DNA of 64,000 nt from contig NZ_MBQD01000027.1 of NCBI RefSeq assembly GCF_001693815.1, forward strand, positions 1 through 64,000, read 5' to 3'. The stretch comes from Tessaracoccus lapidicaptus. GTDB taxonomy: Bacteria > Actinomycetota > Actinomycetes > Propionibacteriales > Propionibacteriaceae. Below are positions 48,928 to 57,903 of the stretch, piece after piece. Each line of letters starts with the position of its first letter. Position 1 is the stretch's first letter. A model generated the notes under the pieces. That model was given only the letters and a program-made list of their open reading frames with translations, did no database searches and had not been told where the DNA came from. Both the position numbers and the translations under genes were made by a program.

Positions 48928-49866
48928 ATGACCACCCGCCTCGCTCCCGAGGCCACGACGCCAGCCAGGCGCCGCCGCTCCGCTCACGCAACGAGCATGC
49001 GGCGCCTGGGCCTGGCCCTGGCCGCCCCCGCACTCATCTACATCGCCGTGTTCCTGGCGTTCCCCCTGCTGTACAACTTCTACCTCAGCGTCACCGACGC
49101 CCAGGGAGCCAACCTCATCTCCGGCTCCCTCCAGTTCATCGGCGCCGCGAACTACGGCACAGTCCTGGCCGACCCCGAGTTCTGGCACTCCGGGCTCCTC
49201 AGCCTCATCTTCACCGTCGCCTGCCTCGTGCTGCAGTACGTGTTCGGGTTCGCTCTAGCGCTGTTCTTCCGCAAGCCCTTCCCCGGCAACGGACCCATCC
49301 GCGCGCTGCTGCTGGTGGGCTGGATCCTGCCCCCGGTCGTGACCGCCACCGTCTTCCGATGGGTCTTCGACACCGACTACGGCGTCCTCAACCACTTCAT
49401 GACCACTCTCGGCCTCATCGACGAACCCGTCCGCTGGCTTTCCCAAGGCGCCACCGCGATGATCGCTGTCATCATCGCCAACCTGTGGGTCGGCATCCCC
49501 TTCAACATGCTGCTGCTGCTCTCCGGACTCCACCTCATCGACGACTCCCTCTACGAAGCGGCCTCCGTCGACGGCGCGTCACGCTGGCGCCAGTTCACCA
49601 ACATCACCTACCCCCTCATGGCCCCGGTGTCCATCTCCGTACTGCTCCTCGGAGTGATCAACACCTACAAGGTGTTCGACCTGATCTACACCATGACCCG
49701 CGGAGGACCCGTCAACTCCACCACCACCCTGCCGATCTACACCTACCTGGAAACCTTCAGCTTCTTCCAGTTCGGCACCGGCGCAGCCGCATCAGCCCTG
49801 ACGCTGATCCTGCCGCTCGCACTGTCCTACTTCTACGTCAAGAGCCTCAACGAGGAGGAGAGATGA
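48928..49866 (+). CDS. Sugar ABC transporter permease (MalF-type)
   Basis: A 312-aa inner membrane permease with about six segments and the EAA loop YEAASVDGASRWRQFTNITY that contacts the ATPase. It starts 4 nt after the binding protein and overlaps the second permease by 4 nt. No ATPase is encoded nearby; in actinobacteria a shared MsiK-type ATPase often serves such systems. Confidence 0.93.
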   Translation: MTTRLAPEATTPARRRRSAHATSMRRLGLALAAPALIYIAVFLAFPLLYNFYLSVTDAQGANLISGSLQFIGAANYGTVLADPEFWHSGLLSLIFTVACLVLQYVFGFALALFFRKPFPGNGPIRALLLVGWILPPVVTATVFRWVFDTDYGVLNHFMTTLGLIDEPVRWLSQGATAMIAVIIANLWVGIPFNMLLLLSGLHLIDDSLYEAASVDGASRWRQFTNITYPLMAPVSISVLLLGVINTYKVFDLIYTMTRGGPVNSTTTLPIYTYLETFSFFQFGTGAAASALTLILPLALSYFYVKSLNEEER

Positions 49867-50744
49867 CCACGCCTCCAACCACCCCGAGAGCCGCCCGCCC
49901 CCCAATGCGCCGCTCCACCGCGAAACGCTCAGCGGCACTCAAGTCCGCCATCGCGTGGCTCATCGCAGCTGCCTACCTGTTCCCGGTCTACTGGATGATC
50001 AACACGTCCCTCAAAACCGGCAAAGACATGTTCGCCGTACCCCCCCAGATGGTCCCAGAAGACCTCTACCTCGGCTCATACGCCGCGGTCTTCTCCCCCA
50101 CCTACGGGATCCCGCAAGCGTTCCTCAACAGCACCATCATCGCCACATCCGTCCTCGTCCTGACCCTGCTGATCGCGATCCCCGCCAGCTACGCCGTCGC
50201 CCGACTCCGAGGCCGGGTCACCACCTCGATGATGATCATGCTCACCGTCGTGCAGCTGCTGCCAGCCATCGCGATATCCGTCCCCCTCTTCGTCATGTTC
50301 CGACAAGCCGGCCTGATCAACTCCTACCTCTCCATGATCCTGGCCGACATCTCCGTCACACTGCCCTTCGCCGTGATCCTGCTCCGCCCCTACTTCAAGA
50401 TGTTCCCCTACGAAGTCGAAGAAGCAGCCAGAATCGACGGCCTCAGCGCCATCGGAACCATCATCCGCATCGTCATCCCCACCATCCGCCCAGGGATCAT
50501 CATGATCGGATCCTTCGCGTTCCTCATGGCCTGGGGAGAGTTCACATTCGCCCTCACCCTCACCACAGAACAATCAATCCAACCCCTCACCGTCGCCCTC
50601 AACCGCATCATCGGCCAATACGGAACAGCCTGGAACGACCTCATGGCAACAGCCGCCGTCATCGCAGCACCCGTCCTCATCCTCTTCATCGTCCTCCAGC
50701 GATACATCGTCGCCGGCCTGGCAAGCGGTGCAACCAAGGGCTGA
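49863..50744 (+). CDS. Sugar ABC transporter permease (MalG-type)
   Basis: A 293-aa partner permease with an N-terminal basic stretch, six membrane segments and the EAA loop EEAARIDGLSAIGTIIRIVI. GGAGGAG precedes the ATG at 49863, which overlaps the previous stop as ATGA. Last gene of the cassette. Confidence 0.93.
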   Translation: MTTPPTTPRAARPPMRRSTAKRSAALKSAIAWLIAAAYLFPVYWMINTSLKTGKDMFAVPPQMVPEDLYLGSYAAVFSPTYGIPQAFLNSTIIATSVLVLTLLIAIPASYAVARLRGRVTTSMMIMLTVVQLLPAIAISVPLFVMFRQAGLINSYLSMILADISVTLPFAVILLRPYFKMFPYEVEEAARIDGLSAIGTIIRIVIPTIRPGIIMIGSFAFLMAWGEFTFALTLTTEQSIQPLTVALNRIIGQYGTAWNDLMATAAVIAAPVLILFIVLQRYIVAGLASGATKG

Positions 50745-50770
50745 CATCCGCACCACAGACCCAGGGTTGG

Positions 50771-50791
50771 ACCGGGTCGTGACAGCCCGGT
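50771..50791 (+). terminator. Weak hairpin after the xyloside cassette
   Basis: ACCGGG (50771-50776) and CCCGGT (50786-50791) form a 6-bp stem without a T-tract. The remaining sequence to 50940 is GC-rich with several short inverted repeats and no gene. Confidence 0.3.
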
Positions 50792-50940
50792 TCCGAGCCC
50801 CGGACCGGGGGGACCGCATCCGCCACCGAGGTCGCGCGGATGACCGATCCCCCGTGGGCTGGGTGGGTGGCGACAGGATCTCCACCCTCGAGACGTAGAT
50901 GACATGGACATGCCCCGGGCGCCTCTACCAGTGCACGCGG

Positions 50941-51501
50941 CTAGAGAGCCCTGAGTGTCATCGTGTCCTCGACCTCGGCGGTTGGGTCGACATCACGACT
51001 GAAGAGGCGAAGCCGGCGCGCGACCGCATCGTCGCCGTTGTGGCGGGTGTGGGCGGCGCGACCAGGCCACGGTTGGTGCTTCTCCTCGCACGCGCGGCGT
51101 TGGTCGCGGCTGCGGTCGAGGTAGCCGGGCAGGGCGTAGCGGTGCCACTCCTCCGACGGCAGCGGGCCGGTGGCCTCCCCGGCCTGGAACCGCAGGAAGG
51201 CGAGAGTACCGAGCTCCCGGACCAGGGGTGGATGTTCAGGCCAACAGGATGGGGTGTGGTCTGCGGAGTACCAGGCGTGTTGGGTGTTGAGCCAGATGAC
51301 GAAGGCGTCGAGCCATAGCCAGATGTCCCACCTGAGGTCGGGGTCGGCGATCGAGGTGATGTCCCAGGGTCGGGGCAGGATCTCGCCGGTGGCCATGATC
51401 GCCTCGGCGGCCTCTCCCCCGCGGGCGAGGATCGCGAGGTCGACCAGGGCGGCGAGTATCCGCTCCGAGGGTTCGGGGAACGGCTGAAGAAGGTGAGTCA
51501 T
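50941..51501 (-). CDS. Hypothetical protein, paralogue of the next gene (DUF4913-like)
   Basis: A 186-aa protein rich in Trp. Its centre reads LWLDAFVIWLNTQHAWY and CWPEHPPLVRELGTL, resembling DUF4913-type proteins of actinobacterial plasmids and conjugative elements; the C-terminus has EEKHQPWPGRAAHTRH. It is about three quarters identical to the neighbouring 186-aa gene, so it arose by tandem duplication. AAGGAC lies upstream of ATG 51501. A longer open frame to 52416 exists, but it passes out of phase through the other copy. Confidence 0.65.
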   Translation of the reverse strand: MTHLLQPFPEPSERILAALVDLAILARGGEAAEAIMATGEILPRPWDITSIADPDLRWDIWLWLDAFVIWLNTQHAWYSADHTPSCWPEHPPLVRELGTLAFLRFQAGEATGPLPSEEWHRYALPGYLDRSRDQRRACEEKHQPWPGRAAHTRHNGDDAVARRLRLFSRDVDPTAEVEDTMTLRAL

Positions 51502-51517
51502 CGGGGCAGGTCCTTGT

Positions 51518-52078
51518 CTAGAGAGCCAGCAGGGTGACCGTCTGCTCGGCGTCGGGGGTTGGGTCGACGTCGTCACGGAACAGCCGAAGGCGCCTGGCCG
51601 CGGCGTCATCGCTTGTGTGGCGGGTGTGGGCGGCTCGGCCTGGCCAGGGTTGGTGCTTCTCGTCGCAGGCTCGGCGCTCGTCGGCGGTGCGGTCGAGGTA
51701 GCTGGGGAGCGCGTAGCGGTGCCATTCCTCGAGTGGGATGGGGCTGAGGGCTTCGCCGGCTTGGTAGCGCAGCGCGGCGAGGGTGGAGAGTTCGCGGACG
51801 AGTCCTGGGTGTTCGGGCCAGCAGGGCGGTGTGTGGTCGGCGGAGTACCAGGCGTGTTGGGTGTTGAGCCAGATGACGAAGGCGTCGAGCCACTGCCAGG
51901 TGTCTGATCGCAGGTGGGGGTCGGCGATGGTGGTGAGGTCCCAGGGTCGGGGCAGGATCTCGCCGTTGGCCATGATCGCTTCAGCGTCGGTCCCACCGCG
52001 GGCGAGGTAGGCCAGGTTGACGTAGGCGGCGAGCATGCGTTCGCTGGGGTCGGGGAACGGTTCGAGCTGGGCGACCAT
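51518..52078 (-). CDS. Hypothetical protein, paralogue of the previous gene (DUF4913-like)
   Basis: A 186-aa protein with the same length and layout as its neighbour (QWLDAFVIWLNTQHAWY, CWPEHPGLVRELSTL, DEKHQPWPGRAAHTRH). Both genes are preceded by a CTAGAC..AAGGAC segment, so the duplication included the ribosome site. The 16-nt gap indicates co-transcription. Upstream it abuts a truncated IS21 transposase. Function unknown. Confidence 0.68.
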   Translation of the reverse strand: MVAQLEPFPDPSERMLAAYVNLAYLARGGTDAEAIMANGEILPRPWDLTTIADPHLRSDTWQWLDAFVIWLNTQHAWYSADHTPPCWPEHPGLVRELSTLAALRYQAGEALSPIPLEEWHRYALPSYLDRTADERRACDEKHQPWPGRAAHTRHTSDDAAARRLRLFRDDVDPTPDAEQTVTLLAL

Positions 52079-52104
52079 GGTCGGTGTCCTTCGTCTAGTC
52101 GATG

Positions 52105-52476
52105 AGGCCGAGTTGTCGGCCGCAGCTCGGCGACTTTGGCCCGCAGTACCGACGGCGACCGGGTCCACCCGATCCGCTCCGCGATCACCGTGGCCGGCAT
52201 CGTCGGCGTCTTCGACAGCAACGCCCGGATCTGCGGCTCGAACTCATCGACCACAGACCCCGCCGGTACACGCTCATACTTCGGGGGCCCATCGGAGGAC
52301 AACGCCGCCCGGACCGTGTTCCTCGCCACCCCCAACTGGCGCGCGATCGCCTTGATCGCCATCTTCTCCGACTTATGAAGCCGTCTGATCTCGGCCCAAT
52401 CCTCCACGCTGATCACTCCCTCACTCTGACCGAGGGGGTCAACTTTCGCTCGGCACCTGGGGGTCAGTATTCAGGC
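52105..52476 (-). mobile_element. IS21-family left end with truncated istA
   Basis: A minus-strand frame from 52416 encodes the IstA N-terminus: ISVEDWAEIRRLHKSEKMAI, then the HTH AIKAIARQLGVARNTVRAAL, and stops matching after VLRAKVAELRP. Upstream are two TGACCCCC motifs (TGACCCCCAGGTGCCGAGCG and TTGACCCCCTCGGTCAGA), the multiple terminal repeats typical of IS21 ends. The rest of istA and istB is missing, replaced by the duplicated gene pair. Confidence 0.75.
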
Positions 52477-53185
52477 GGCGCTGACAGGGGTTACGGTCGC
52501 CGGGCCCGGCATGACTTACTGCCCGTGTCTCACGCATGATCCGGGGGGACACAGGGCACGGCGCCGCCTCGGGAGAGGGCGAGGAAGAAATGTTCGATTC
52601 TGATGTTCGTGCGCGTGGCAACAATCCACGGTTCCAAACCCGTGATGACACCCTCATCCACCAAGCTGAGTTACGGGCGCTCCCGCTCCGAGGTCAGACG
52701 GGGAGATCCCGAGCCGGCAACCCCACCATGCACCCACCCGCACCCGAGAGCAACCCTTTCCCCACCCACGGAGGGCGAAGCCCCGGACAGCTGAGTTCCA
52801 CAAATGGGCCGAGCGTCGCCTGGACCATCAGTGGCGCTCACCGGCACTACCACCCGGCGCTCGACCCCAATACCCAGTGGCGCTCAAACGCGATAACCAA
52901 CGGCTCAGACGGGCAAATACTCAGCCACGGAGCCACCGCTAGTCGCCCCCCCGGCGGCGCAGCCGATCGCATCGCCTTCCGTGACGGCTCGCCGAATATT
53001 CGGTCTTCTGTGCGAGCAGTATTGCGAATGGACGCCATCTGCTTGGCCGTCGGTTCGACCGAGGTGACACGGCCGGATTCCAGGCCCGTACAACAAGCCA
53101 ATCAGGAAGACGGTCTATGATATGACACCCCCGGATCGAACACGCCAACTGGGTGACCGGCAGCACGGACGACTTGCCCGCGTCA
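52477..53185. other. Intergenic region with IS-like remnants, no gene recognised
   Basis: About 700 bp without a convincing gene. CAGTGGCGCTCA occurs twice as a direct repeat (52829-52840 and 52875-52886), and its reverse complement resembles motifs seen at some IS21-type ends. A 194-codon plus-strand frame (52536-53120) has no ribosome site of note, no recognisable domain and atypical composition, and is not called. Confidence 0.45.
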
Positions 53186-54211
53186 CTATGCGTTCGGGAG
53201 GCCACCGATTCTCCGCCGGGCCTCGCGATGGTAGTTCACTGGCGTGGTCTGAAGGACGTGCTTCACGATCGTCTCCAGGAAGCTGGCTGCGGATAGGGCC
53301 TGCGGGACGGCGTCATGACGGAGCCGCACAGGCGGAAGTGCTGCGAGGGCAGCGTCCACTTCCGAAGTCGGTAAAGTCAGTGAAGGCTCTTCAGCCTCGT
53401 CGTCCACGATATCCTCCGGCGTGACGATCGGATTTGTCGGTTCCTCGCCAGTCTCATCAGGTGGCACGAGCGCGTCATCGTACTCGATCATGAGCAGAGC
53501 GGTGGAGTGATAAGCGTCATCCTCGCGGCCGAGTTTGCCGAGTAGGTCGATCAGCCACTCGGCCGTCTCGGGCTCCTTCGTGAGGATGTCGGATCGCAGG
53601 CCAAACACAAACCCTAGGGCCGCCAAAGGATGCCTAAGCCGAAGGTTCCTTGCGTCACCGTAGGACTCTTCGACGCGATTGGCGGCGTTCTTCCCGTAGG
53701 ATGAGTCCATCCGCTTGGTCGAGATCAGCACTTCGGGGCCCGTGGCCCAGTCGGTCACGATGACGTCGACCTGCTTCAAGTAGTTCTTGCCGAGGATGTT
53801 CGCACTCGACCCAGTCACCCCCTTCACCGCAGTCGTCCTAGCAAGCCGCGCTTCGAGCTGAGCCCGCTCCTTGCGGGGGAGACTTTCCAGCAGGCTGGCG
53901 ACTGCCCGCGGCAGGATCCGCGGATGCACCGCGCGCGGCCAAACTGCATCGTGATCGAATCCTGCACGGCGAAGTTCGTAGCTGATCCATACATCGAGCG
54001 CCAGCGCAGGGACGCCAGATTGGGTGGTGGCTTGGATGAAGAGTGGGACACCGAGAAGCCTCGTGAGGGTGGCGTAGTCGGGCGAATAAGTCACCTTCCC
54101 TGTTGGAGCCGTATTCCAGGGGTTGCTGTGCTGGCCCCCAGGAGTCGCGTCAGCGATAATCCTGTCGAACATCACCCACGCCTTGGCTTTAGCCGTTTCC
54201 TTGGCGACCAC
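53186..54211 (-). CDS. Probable restriction endonuclease (partner of the adenine methylase)
   Basis: A 341-aa protein. A candidate nuclease core is NYLKQVDVIVTDW ... PEVLISTKRMDSSYG, where Asp and Lys fit a PD-(D/E)xK-like fold, followed by NAANRVEESYGDARNLRLRH. The family may be XamI-like, but this is from memory and uncertain. Its ATG at 54211 overlaps the methylase gene end by 23 nt, the tight coupling expected of a type II restriction-modification pair. Confidence 0.6.
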   Translation of the reverse strand: MVAKETAKAKAWVMFDRIIADATPGGQHSNPWNTAPTGKVTYSPDYATLTRLLGVPLFIQATTQSGVPALALDVWISYELRRAGFDHDAVWPRAVHPRILPRAVASLLESLPRKERAQLEARLARTTAVKGVTGSSANILGKNYLKQVDVIVTDWATGPEVLISTKRMDSSYGKNAANRVEESYGDARNLRLRHPLAALGFVFGLRSDILTKEPETAEWLIDLLGKLGREDDAYHSTALLMIEYDDALVPPDETGEEPTNPIVTPEDIVDDEAEEPSLTLPTSEVDAALAALPPVRLRHDAVPQALSAASFLETIVKHVLQTTPVNYHREARRRIGGLPNA

Positions 54212-55856
54212 TGGCCCCCCTCAATGTCCGACGATCCGAGAGCGCACGATGTGCTTCACGAACCAGATCCAACCGGCGCGGGGTGATCCCGCCGGCATAG
54301 GAATCGCAAAGCAGAACTTGGTCCACCAACTCCACTGCACGGGTGAGTTGACCTGTTGCGAGATGCCGCGCGACCGTCCGCCGTATGCCCCTCAAAGCCT
54401 CGGCAGCTGCCGAGACGAGCTCCGGAGACGGCATGGCCCACACGTCGGCTTCTCTGGGTTCAACCTTGAGGATGCCGCCGCCGTAGGCGCGGCCGACCAT
54501 CTCGGCGCTGAGAAGCGTCACCGAGTTAAGACTCGCGATCGGCAGCAGGTCCCGCCCGAGTCGCCGCACGGCGTCATGCAGGTAAACGCCATGAACAGAG
54601 TTCAGGTGGTGGGCCCCTGCCTCGTTCGTGGTGAGCCGTGGGGTGTCCGCGTTCATGTACGTCAACATCAGGTCCGCCGGAGCAACAATCGGAACGCGGA
54701 ACCAAACCTTCCGGACGCGACACTTATAGGCGTTCGCCACCCCCGCGCGATACCCGTCCTCGATGTACGCGGCAGCAGCCTCGGAGGGCCGATCTCCCGG
54801 GTGGAACAGGTATATCGGCTTGCCGTCCCCGCCCAACCTCTTGAGGTCGGCGGTCGTGAGGGTCAGACCACGTAGGTGGGAACTGCCGGGTGGGGACAGG
54901 CGCAGGAGCTCCTTGCGATTGAGGCCTAACTCCTCTACCCGTGCAGGCGAAAGCGTGAAGTAGTTGTTGCTTCCGGTGACGATTCCGAGCTTGGTCTCCC
55001 CCCACGCGCTCAGGGTGGTGAACTTGCCGCAGTTCGCCAGTTCACGGAACACGTCCATCGCGCCGGCATCGACAAGACTGGCGGTCCACTTGCCTGAGGG
55101 GTCGGCTGGCTTCCAGGGCTGACCCGTCGTCATCACGCCAAGCTGTTCAGCGTTCCTGGCCTGGCGGAAGATCGCGTGATCGGTTGGGCCTTGGCCGTAC
55201 CCATCGGCCAACAGAAGTACGACGTCGGCCTCCGCTTCCGGAAACACCTGCTCATCGAAGCGCACCAGTTGGACGTCGCGAAAATGGTCGAAGAGGAACC
55301 GCCTCACCGGCGCAGCGTAGTTCACTGTTAGGAGCTCCGCGGGCAGGACCAGCCCCAGCCGGCCGCCTTCCTTTAGGAACAGGGCGGAGTGGATGGTGAA
55401 CGCGGCCCAGCTGGAGGCGAGCCCCGTGAGCGCAACCCCAGCCCGAAGAGCCGCCTCCCTTGACCTCGCCCGTGCCTCGCCGCTGAACCCTTGGTATCGG
55501 ATGTACGGTGGATTTCCAATTACCGCATCGAAGGTCGGCTCGGGATTAACGAGGAAGAAGTCGCTGTGGCGGACCCGCGGCCGCCCGCCTGCTTCCATAA
55601 CGCGTGCCCGTGCAACCTTGGTGCTGGCCTCATGGAGTTCGACGCCGTCGACCACTGGCTCTGCTGCACCCAACTCTGCCAGCCGTTCGACGGCAGCGAC
55701 CATGAATGCCGCATCCCCGGCCGAGGGCTCAAGCACTCGGTCACCCATTGACCGAAGCGCCCATCGAGCGACAAAGCGAGTGATCAGGTCGGGGGTGAAG
55801 TATGCGCCGCGAGCTTTACGCAGGTGGGGAGTATCCGTCGTGCTCAACGCGTCCAT
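54189..55856 (-). CDS. N-6 adenine DNA methyltransferase
   Basis: A 555-aa gamma-type (TaqI/Eco57I-like) methylase: RKARGAYFTPDLITRFV, SAM motif I LEPSAGDAAFM, catalytic motif IV FDAVIGNPPYIRYQG, then a long C-terminal target-recognition domain. It should protect host DNA from the nuclease encoded immediately downstream. GGAGGA lies 5 nt before ATG 55856. Third gene of a four-gene minus-strand cassette. Confidence 0.9.
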   Translation of the reverse strand: MDALSTTDTPHLRKARGAYFTPDLITRFVARWALRSMGDRVLEPSAGDAAFMVAAVERLAELGAAEPVVDGVELHEASTKVARARVMEAGGRPRVRHSDFFLVNPEPTFDAVIGNPPYIRYQGFSGEARARSREAALRAGVALTGLASSWAAFTIHSALFLKEGGRLGLVLPAELLTVNYAAPVRRFLFDHFRDVQLVRFDEQVFPEAEADVVLLLADGYGQGPTDHAIFRQARNAEQLGVMTTGQPWKPADPSGKWTASLVDAGAMDVFRELANCGKFTTLSAWGETKLGIVTGSNNYFTLSPARVEELGLNRKELLRLSPPGSSHLRGLTLTTADLKRLGGDGKPIYLFHPGDRPSEAAAAYIEDGYRAGVANAYKCRVRKVWFRVPIVAPADLMLTYMNADTPRLTTNEAGAHHLNSVHGVYLHDAVRRLGRDLLPIASLNSVTLLSAEMVGRAYGGGILKVEPREADVWAMPSPELVSAAAEALRGIRRTVARHLATGQLTRAVELVDQVLLCDSYAGGITPRRLDLVREAHRALSDRRTLRGASGRQGNG

Positions 55857-55915
55857 CCATCCTCCTCCTGCCTGCCTGGCATCGTATCTCTTGGCGACCG
55901 GCACCGCCCACCGGC

Positions 55916-56446
55916 CTATGGCTTGTTCAGCCCGAACACCTCGTACATGCGCCAGAGGCGTACGACGCATAGCCACATCGTCATGAGGAAGTGGGCGAAG
56001 AGGGCGTAGATGAGCCAGTTCGAAGCGACCCGAGCCCAAGGCCAGGCGACGGCCGGGGCAAGCATCCCCTGCAGGATCAGGCCGATGATGATGACCACAC
56101 CCACCACGATGGCGTAGGCCGCACTGAAGAAGCCGTTGTCGATGTTTGCCCTGTCGGGTTCGTTTCGCGCCGCCTTGGTGGCTGGGTCGACACGCACCTG
56201 GTGCCTCAACTGAATCAAGAAGATCAAGGTCGAGAAGAGCAACCCGGTCACAATCGCCACACCGTTGAGTATCTCGAGAGAGTACGCAGAAACACGGCCC
56301 GGCAGAAGCGCGAGGGCACCGGCTGCAAGAGGTGTAAGAACCTGAACTCCCCACGATCGTTGCCTGGGGCCGTCTCCGCCCCCGTTTCCGTCTACGTCGG
56401 CGAGACTGATCTTCCAATGGGTGTAAACGACATCCTTGAGGAACAC
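55916..56446 (-). CDS. Four-TM membrane protein of unknown function
   Basis: A 176-aa protein with four predicted membrane segments (about residues 33-52, 58-82, 105-130, 142-165) and a basic loop VDPATKAARNEPDR between the second and third. The start is GTG 56446, 10 nt after the stop of the 293-aa gene, so the two are probably one functional pair. It lies 59 nt upstream of the methylase. A small multi-TM protein next to a restriction-modification pair could be a membrane effector; this is inference. Confidence 0.65.
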   Translation of the reverse strand: MFLKDVVYTHWKISLADVDGNGGGDGPRQRSWGVQVLTPLAAGALALLPGRVSAYSLEILNGVAIVTGLLFSTLIFLIQLRHQVRVDPATKAARNEPDRANIDNGFFSAAYAIVVGVVIIIGLILQGMLAPAVAWPWARVASNWLIYALFAHFLMTMWLCVVRLWRMYEVFGLNKP

Positions 56447-56456
56447 GACTCACGTC

Positions 56457-57338
56457 CTAGGCGATTTTCGAACACCAGTTTCGATCCCAGGGTACATCAA
56501 CCAGTCCCGCGAGGTGCTGAAGACACGCGCCCACGAAGTCCTCGTCGCTCAAGTTCTCTCCCAGAGAGATGTGAACCTTGGGCAGGTTCCCTCGCTCGAC
56601 CACATAAGTCTTGGTGACGTCTCCGCGCTTCAGGTGCAGGACGGTCTCGTCCTCATCAAGTGGCTCAAGCTCGAACAAGTCGTAGGCAGCCTGCGGATCT
56701 GACAGGAGTTTGTCCTTCAAGCTCCGCTCGAAGAACTTCGAGCGCTCCGCGGTAGCGGCGTAACTCATGACCCCCAGATGCTGGACCCTGCTCCTTGAGG
56801 TCGGCCCTCCACCCCTGCGCCTCCGAATCTCGAACTCCTTGAGGTCCGCCTCCGCGAGAAACTGATCGCCGTCTTGTACCCATCGATTCTTCCATGTGAC
56901 GCCGTAGCCCGAGCCGTTCCAGGCAGCCTTGAGACCAGCGACGCAAGCGATCCCGGGGGCGCTGCCTGGGTACCGCTCATGGAACGTGAACAGGTATCTG
57001 CTGTCGGCGGGTGCGACGAGGAGCAGCCTGGCGTCCATGACGGCGGCATGCTCCGGCGTGATCTCGAATTCGGTACCGTTCGCGCCGATGACCCCGCCGG
57101 CCTGTCCGCTGTTCCCGAAACCCACGACGGCCAAAATCCCCCGCTCCAGTTGCGTGACCTCGCGGATGCGCACCAGGCCCTTGTGAGGGCGCGTGAAGAC
57201 GTGGCCTGCCGCGAGCTCCTTCCTCGCGAAGTCCAAGAAATCTGACCCCTGCACGTCGCCGAGTTCGAAGTACTCTCGATGGGCCTCTTGCTGCCTGGCT
57301 GGATAGAACTCGCTGCGCTCGATGAGCAGGGTACTCAC
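56457..57338 (-). CDS. Hypothetical protein heading the restriction-modification cassette
   Basis: A 293-aa soluble protein. The N-terminus MSTLLIERSEFYPARQQEAH leads into an alternating beta region (GHVFTRPHKGLVRIREVTQL, GVIGANGTEFEITPEH); a basic segment RRRRGGGPTSRSR lies near residue 175, and the C-terminal domain contains TVLHLKRGDVTKTYVVERG. No family is recognised. The start is GTG 57338. It is first of four tightly spaced genes, so it may be a sensor or control protein for them. Confidence 0.6.
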   Translation of the reverse strand: MSTLLIERSEFYPARQQEAHREYFELGDVQGSDFLDFARKELAAGHVFTRPHKGLVRIREVTQLERGILAVVGFGNSGQAGGVIGANGTEFEITPEHAAVMDARLLLVAPADSRYLFTFHERYPGSAPGIACVAGLKAAWNGSGYGVTWKNRWVQDGDQFLAEADLKEFEIRRRRGGGPTSRSRVQHLGVMSYAATAERSKFFERSLKDKLLSDPQAAYDLFELEPLDEDETVLHLKRGDVTKTYVVERGNLPKVHISLGENLSDEDFVGACLQHLAGLVDVPWDRNWCSKIA

Positions 57339-57903
57339 GATTCACGCACCTCTCTCTGACTTCCACCAGCCGCCGCTGGCTCCCCTGTTGTACGCCGCCG
57401 CGACTTTGCGAATACGGTGCGGTTGTACCACTGAATGCTCCCCCCATGGCCGCAGGCTGCGGGCGCTGAGCCCGTCCACAGGGTTCATCATTGCATCGGG
57501 AGCGGTCAGCACGTGACCGGGGGCCGGAGATCGGCCTCCTGGAACTCCCGCTGACAACGCTCACTTCCCCCTCGCGCACCCACCTCGGCAAATCGAGCGA
57601 TCGGGTGTTCAAGGATGTGGCTGTCGACGACGTTCGAAACGAGGCCAACGGGACGTGGTGCAACCCTCCAGTTCTCGTGTGTCGTCCACAACACAGACCC
57701 ACGTGTTCGCAGCAACAGTCCGGAGGCACCCGAGAACCCTGCGCCATGCTCTGCGGGCTCACCCTCACCAGTGAGTGCCGACGTCGCCGAACGAACAGCC
57801 CATTCTCATCCCCCGGTGCAGGGATCGCCGGATCCCATGTGCGACACACCTCTTGCACTGTCGGACCAGCTGTGGGCGCCTCGGGTTGGGGTTCTTGGGG
57901 GGT
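57339..57903. other. Region upstream of relaxase, possible oriT area
   Basis: 565 bp between divergent genes with no credible ORF. It contains an inverted repeat CGGTCA-GCACG-TGACCG (57503-57519) and a lower-GC stretch around 57590-57730. Origins of transfer of MobF systems usually lie next to the relaxase gene, so this is the natural place to look; no nic site can be assigned from sequence alone. Confidence 0.35.

Noticed and set aside
50941-52416. A single 491-codon gene
   Set aside because: Its middle third is the wrong phase of the intact 186-aa gene at 51518-52078; the true products are two paralogues plus an istA fragment.
52536-53120. 194-codon open frame between the IS21 end and the endonuclease
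   Set aside because: No recognisable domain, atypical composition, and it crosses direct repeats resembling IS ends.
56457-57338. The 293-aa plus 4-TM pair as a Kiwa (KwaA/KwaB) system
   Set aside because: Sizes and the membrane partner are similar, but gene order is reversed and I see no DUF4868 sequence pattern, so the name is not justified.
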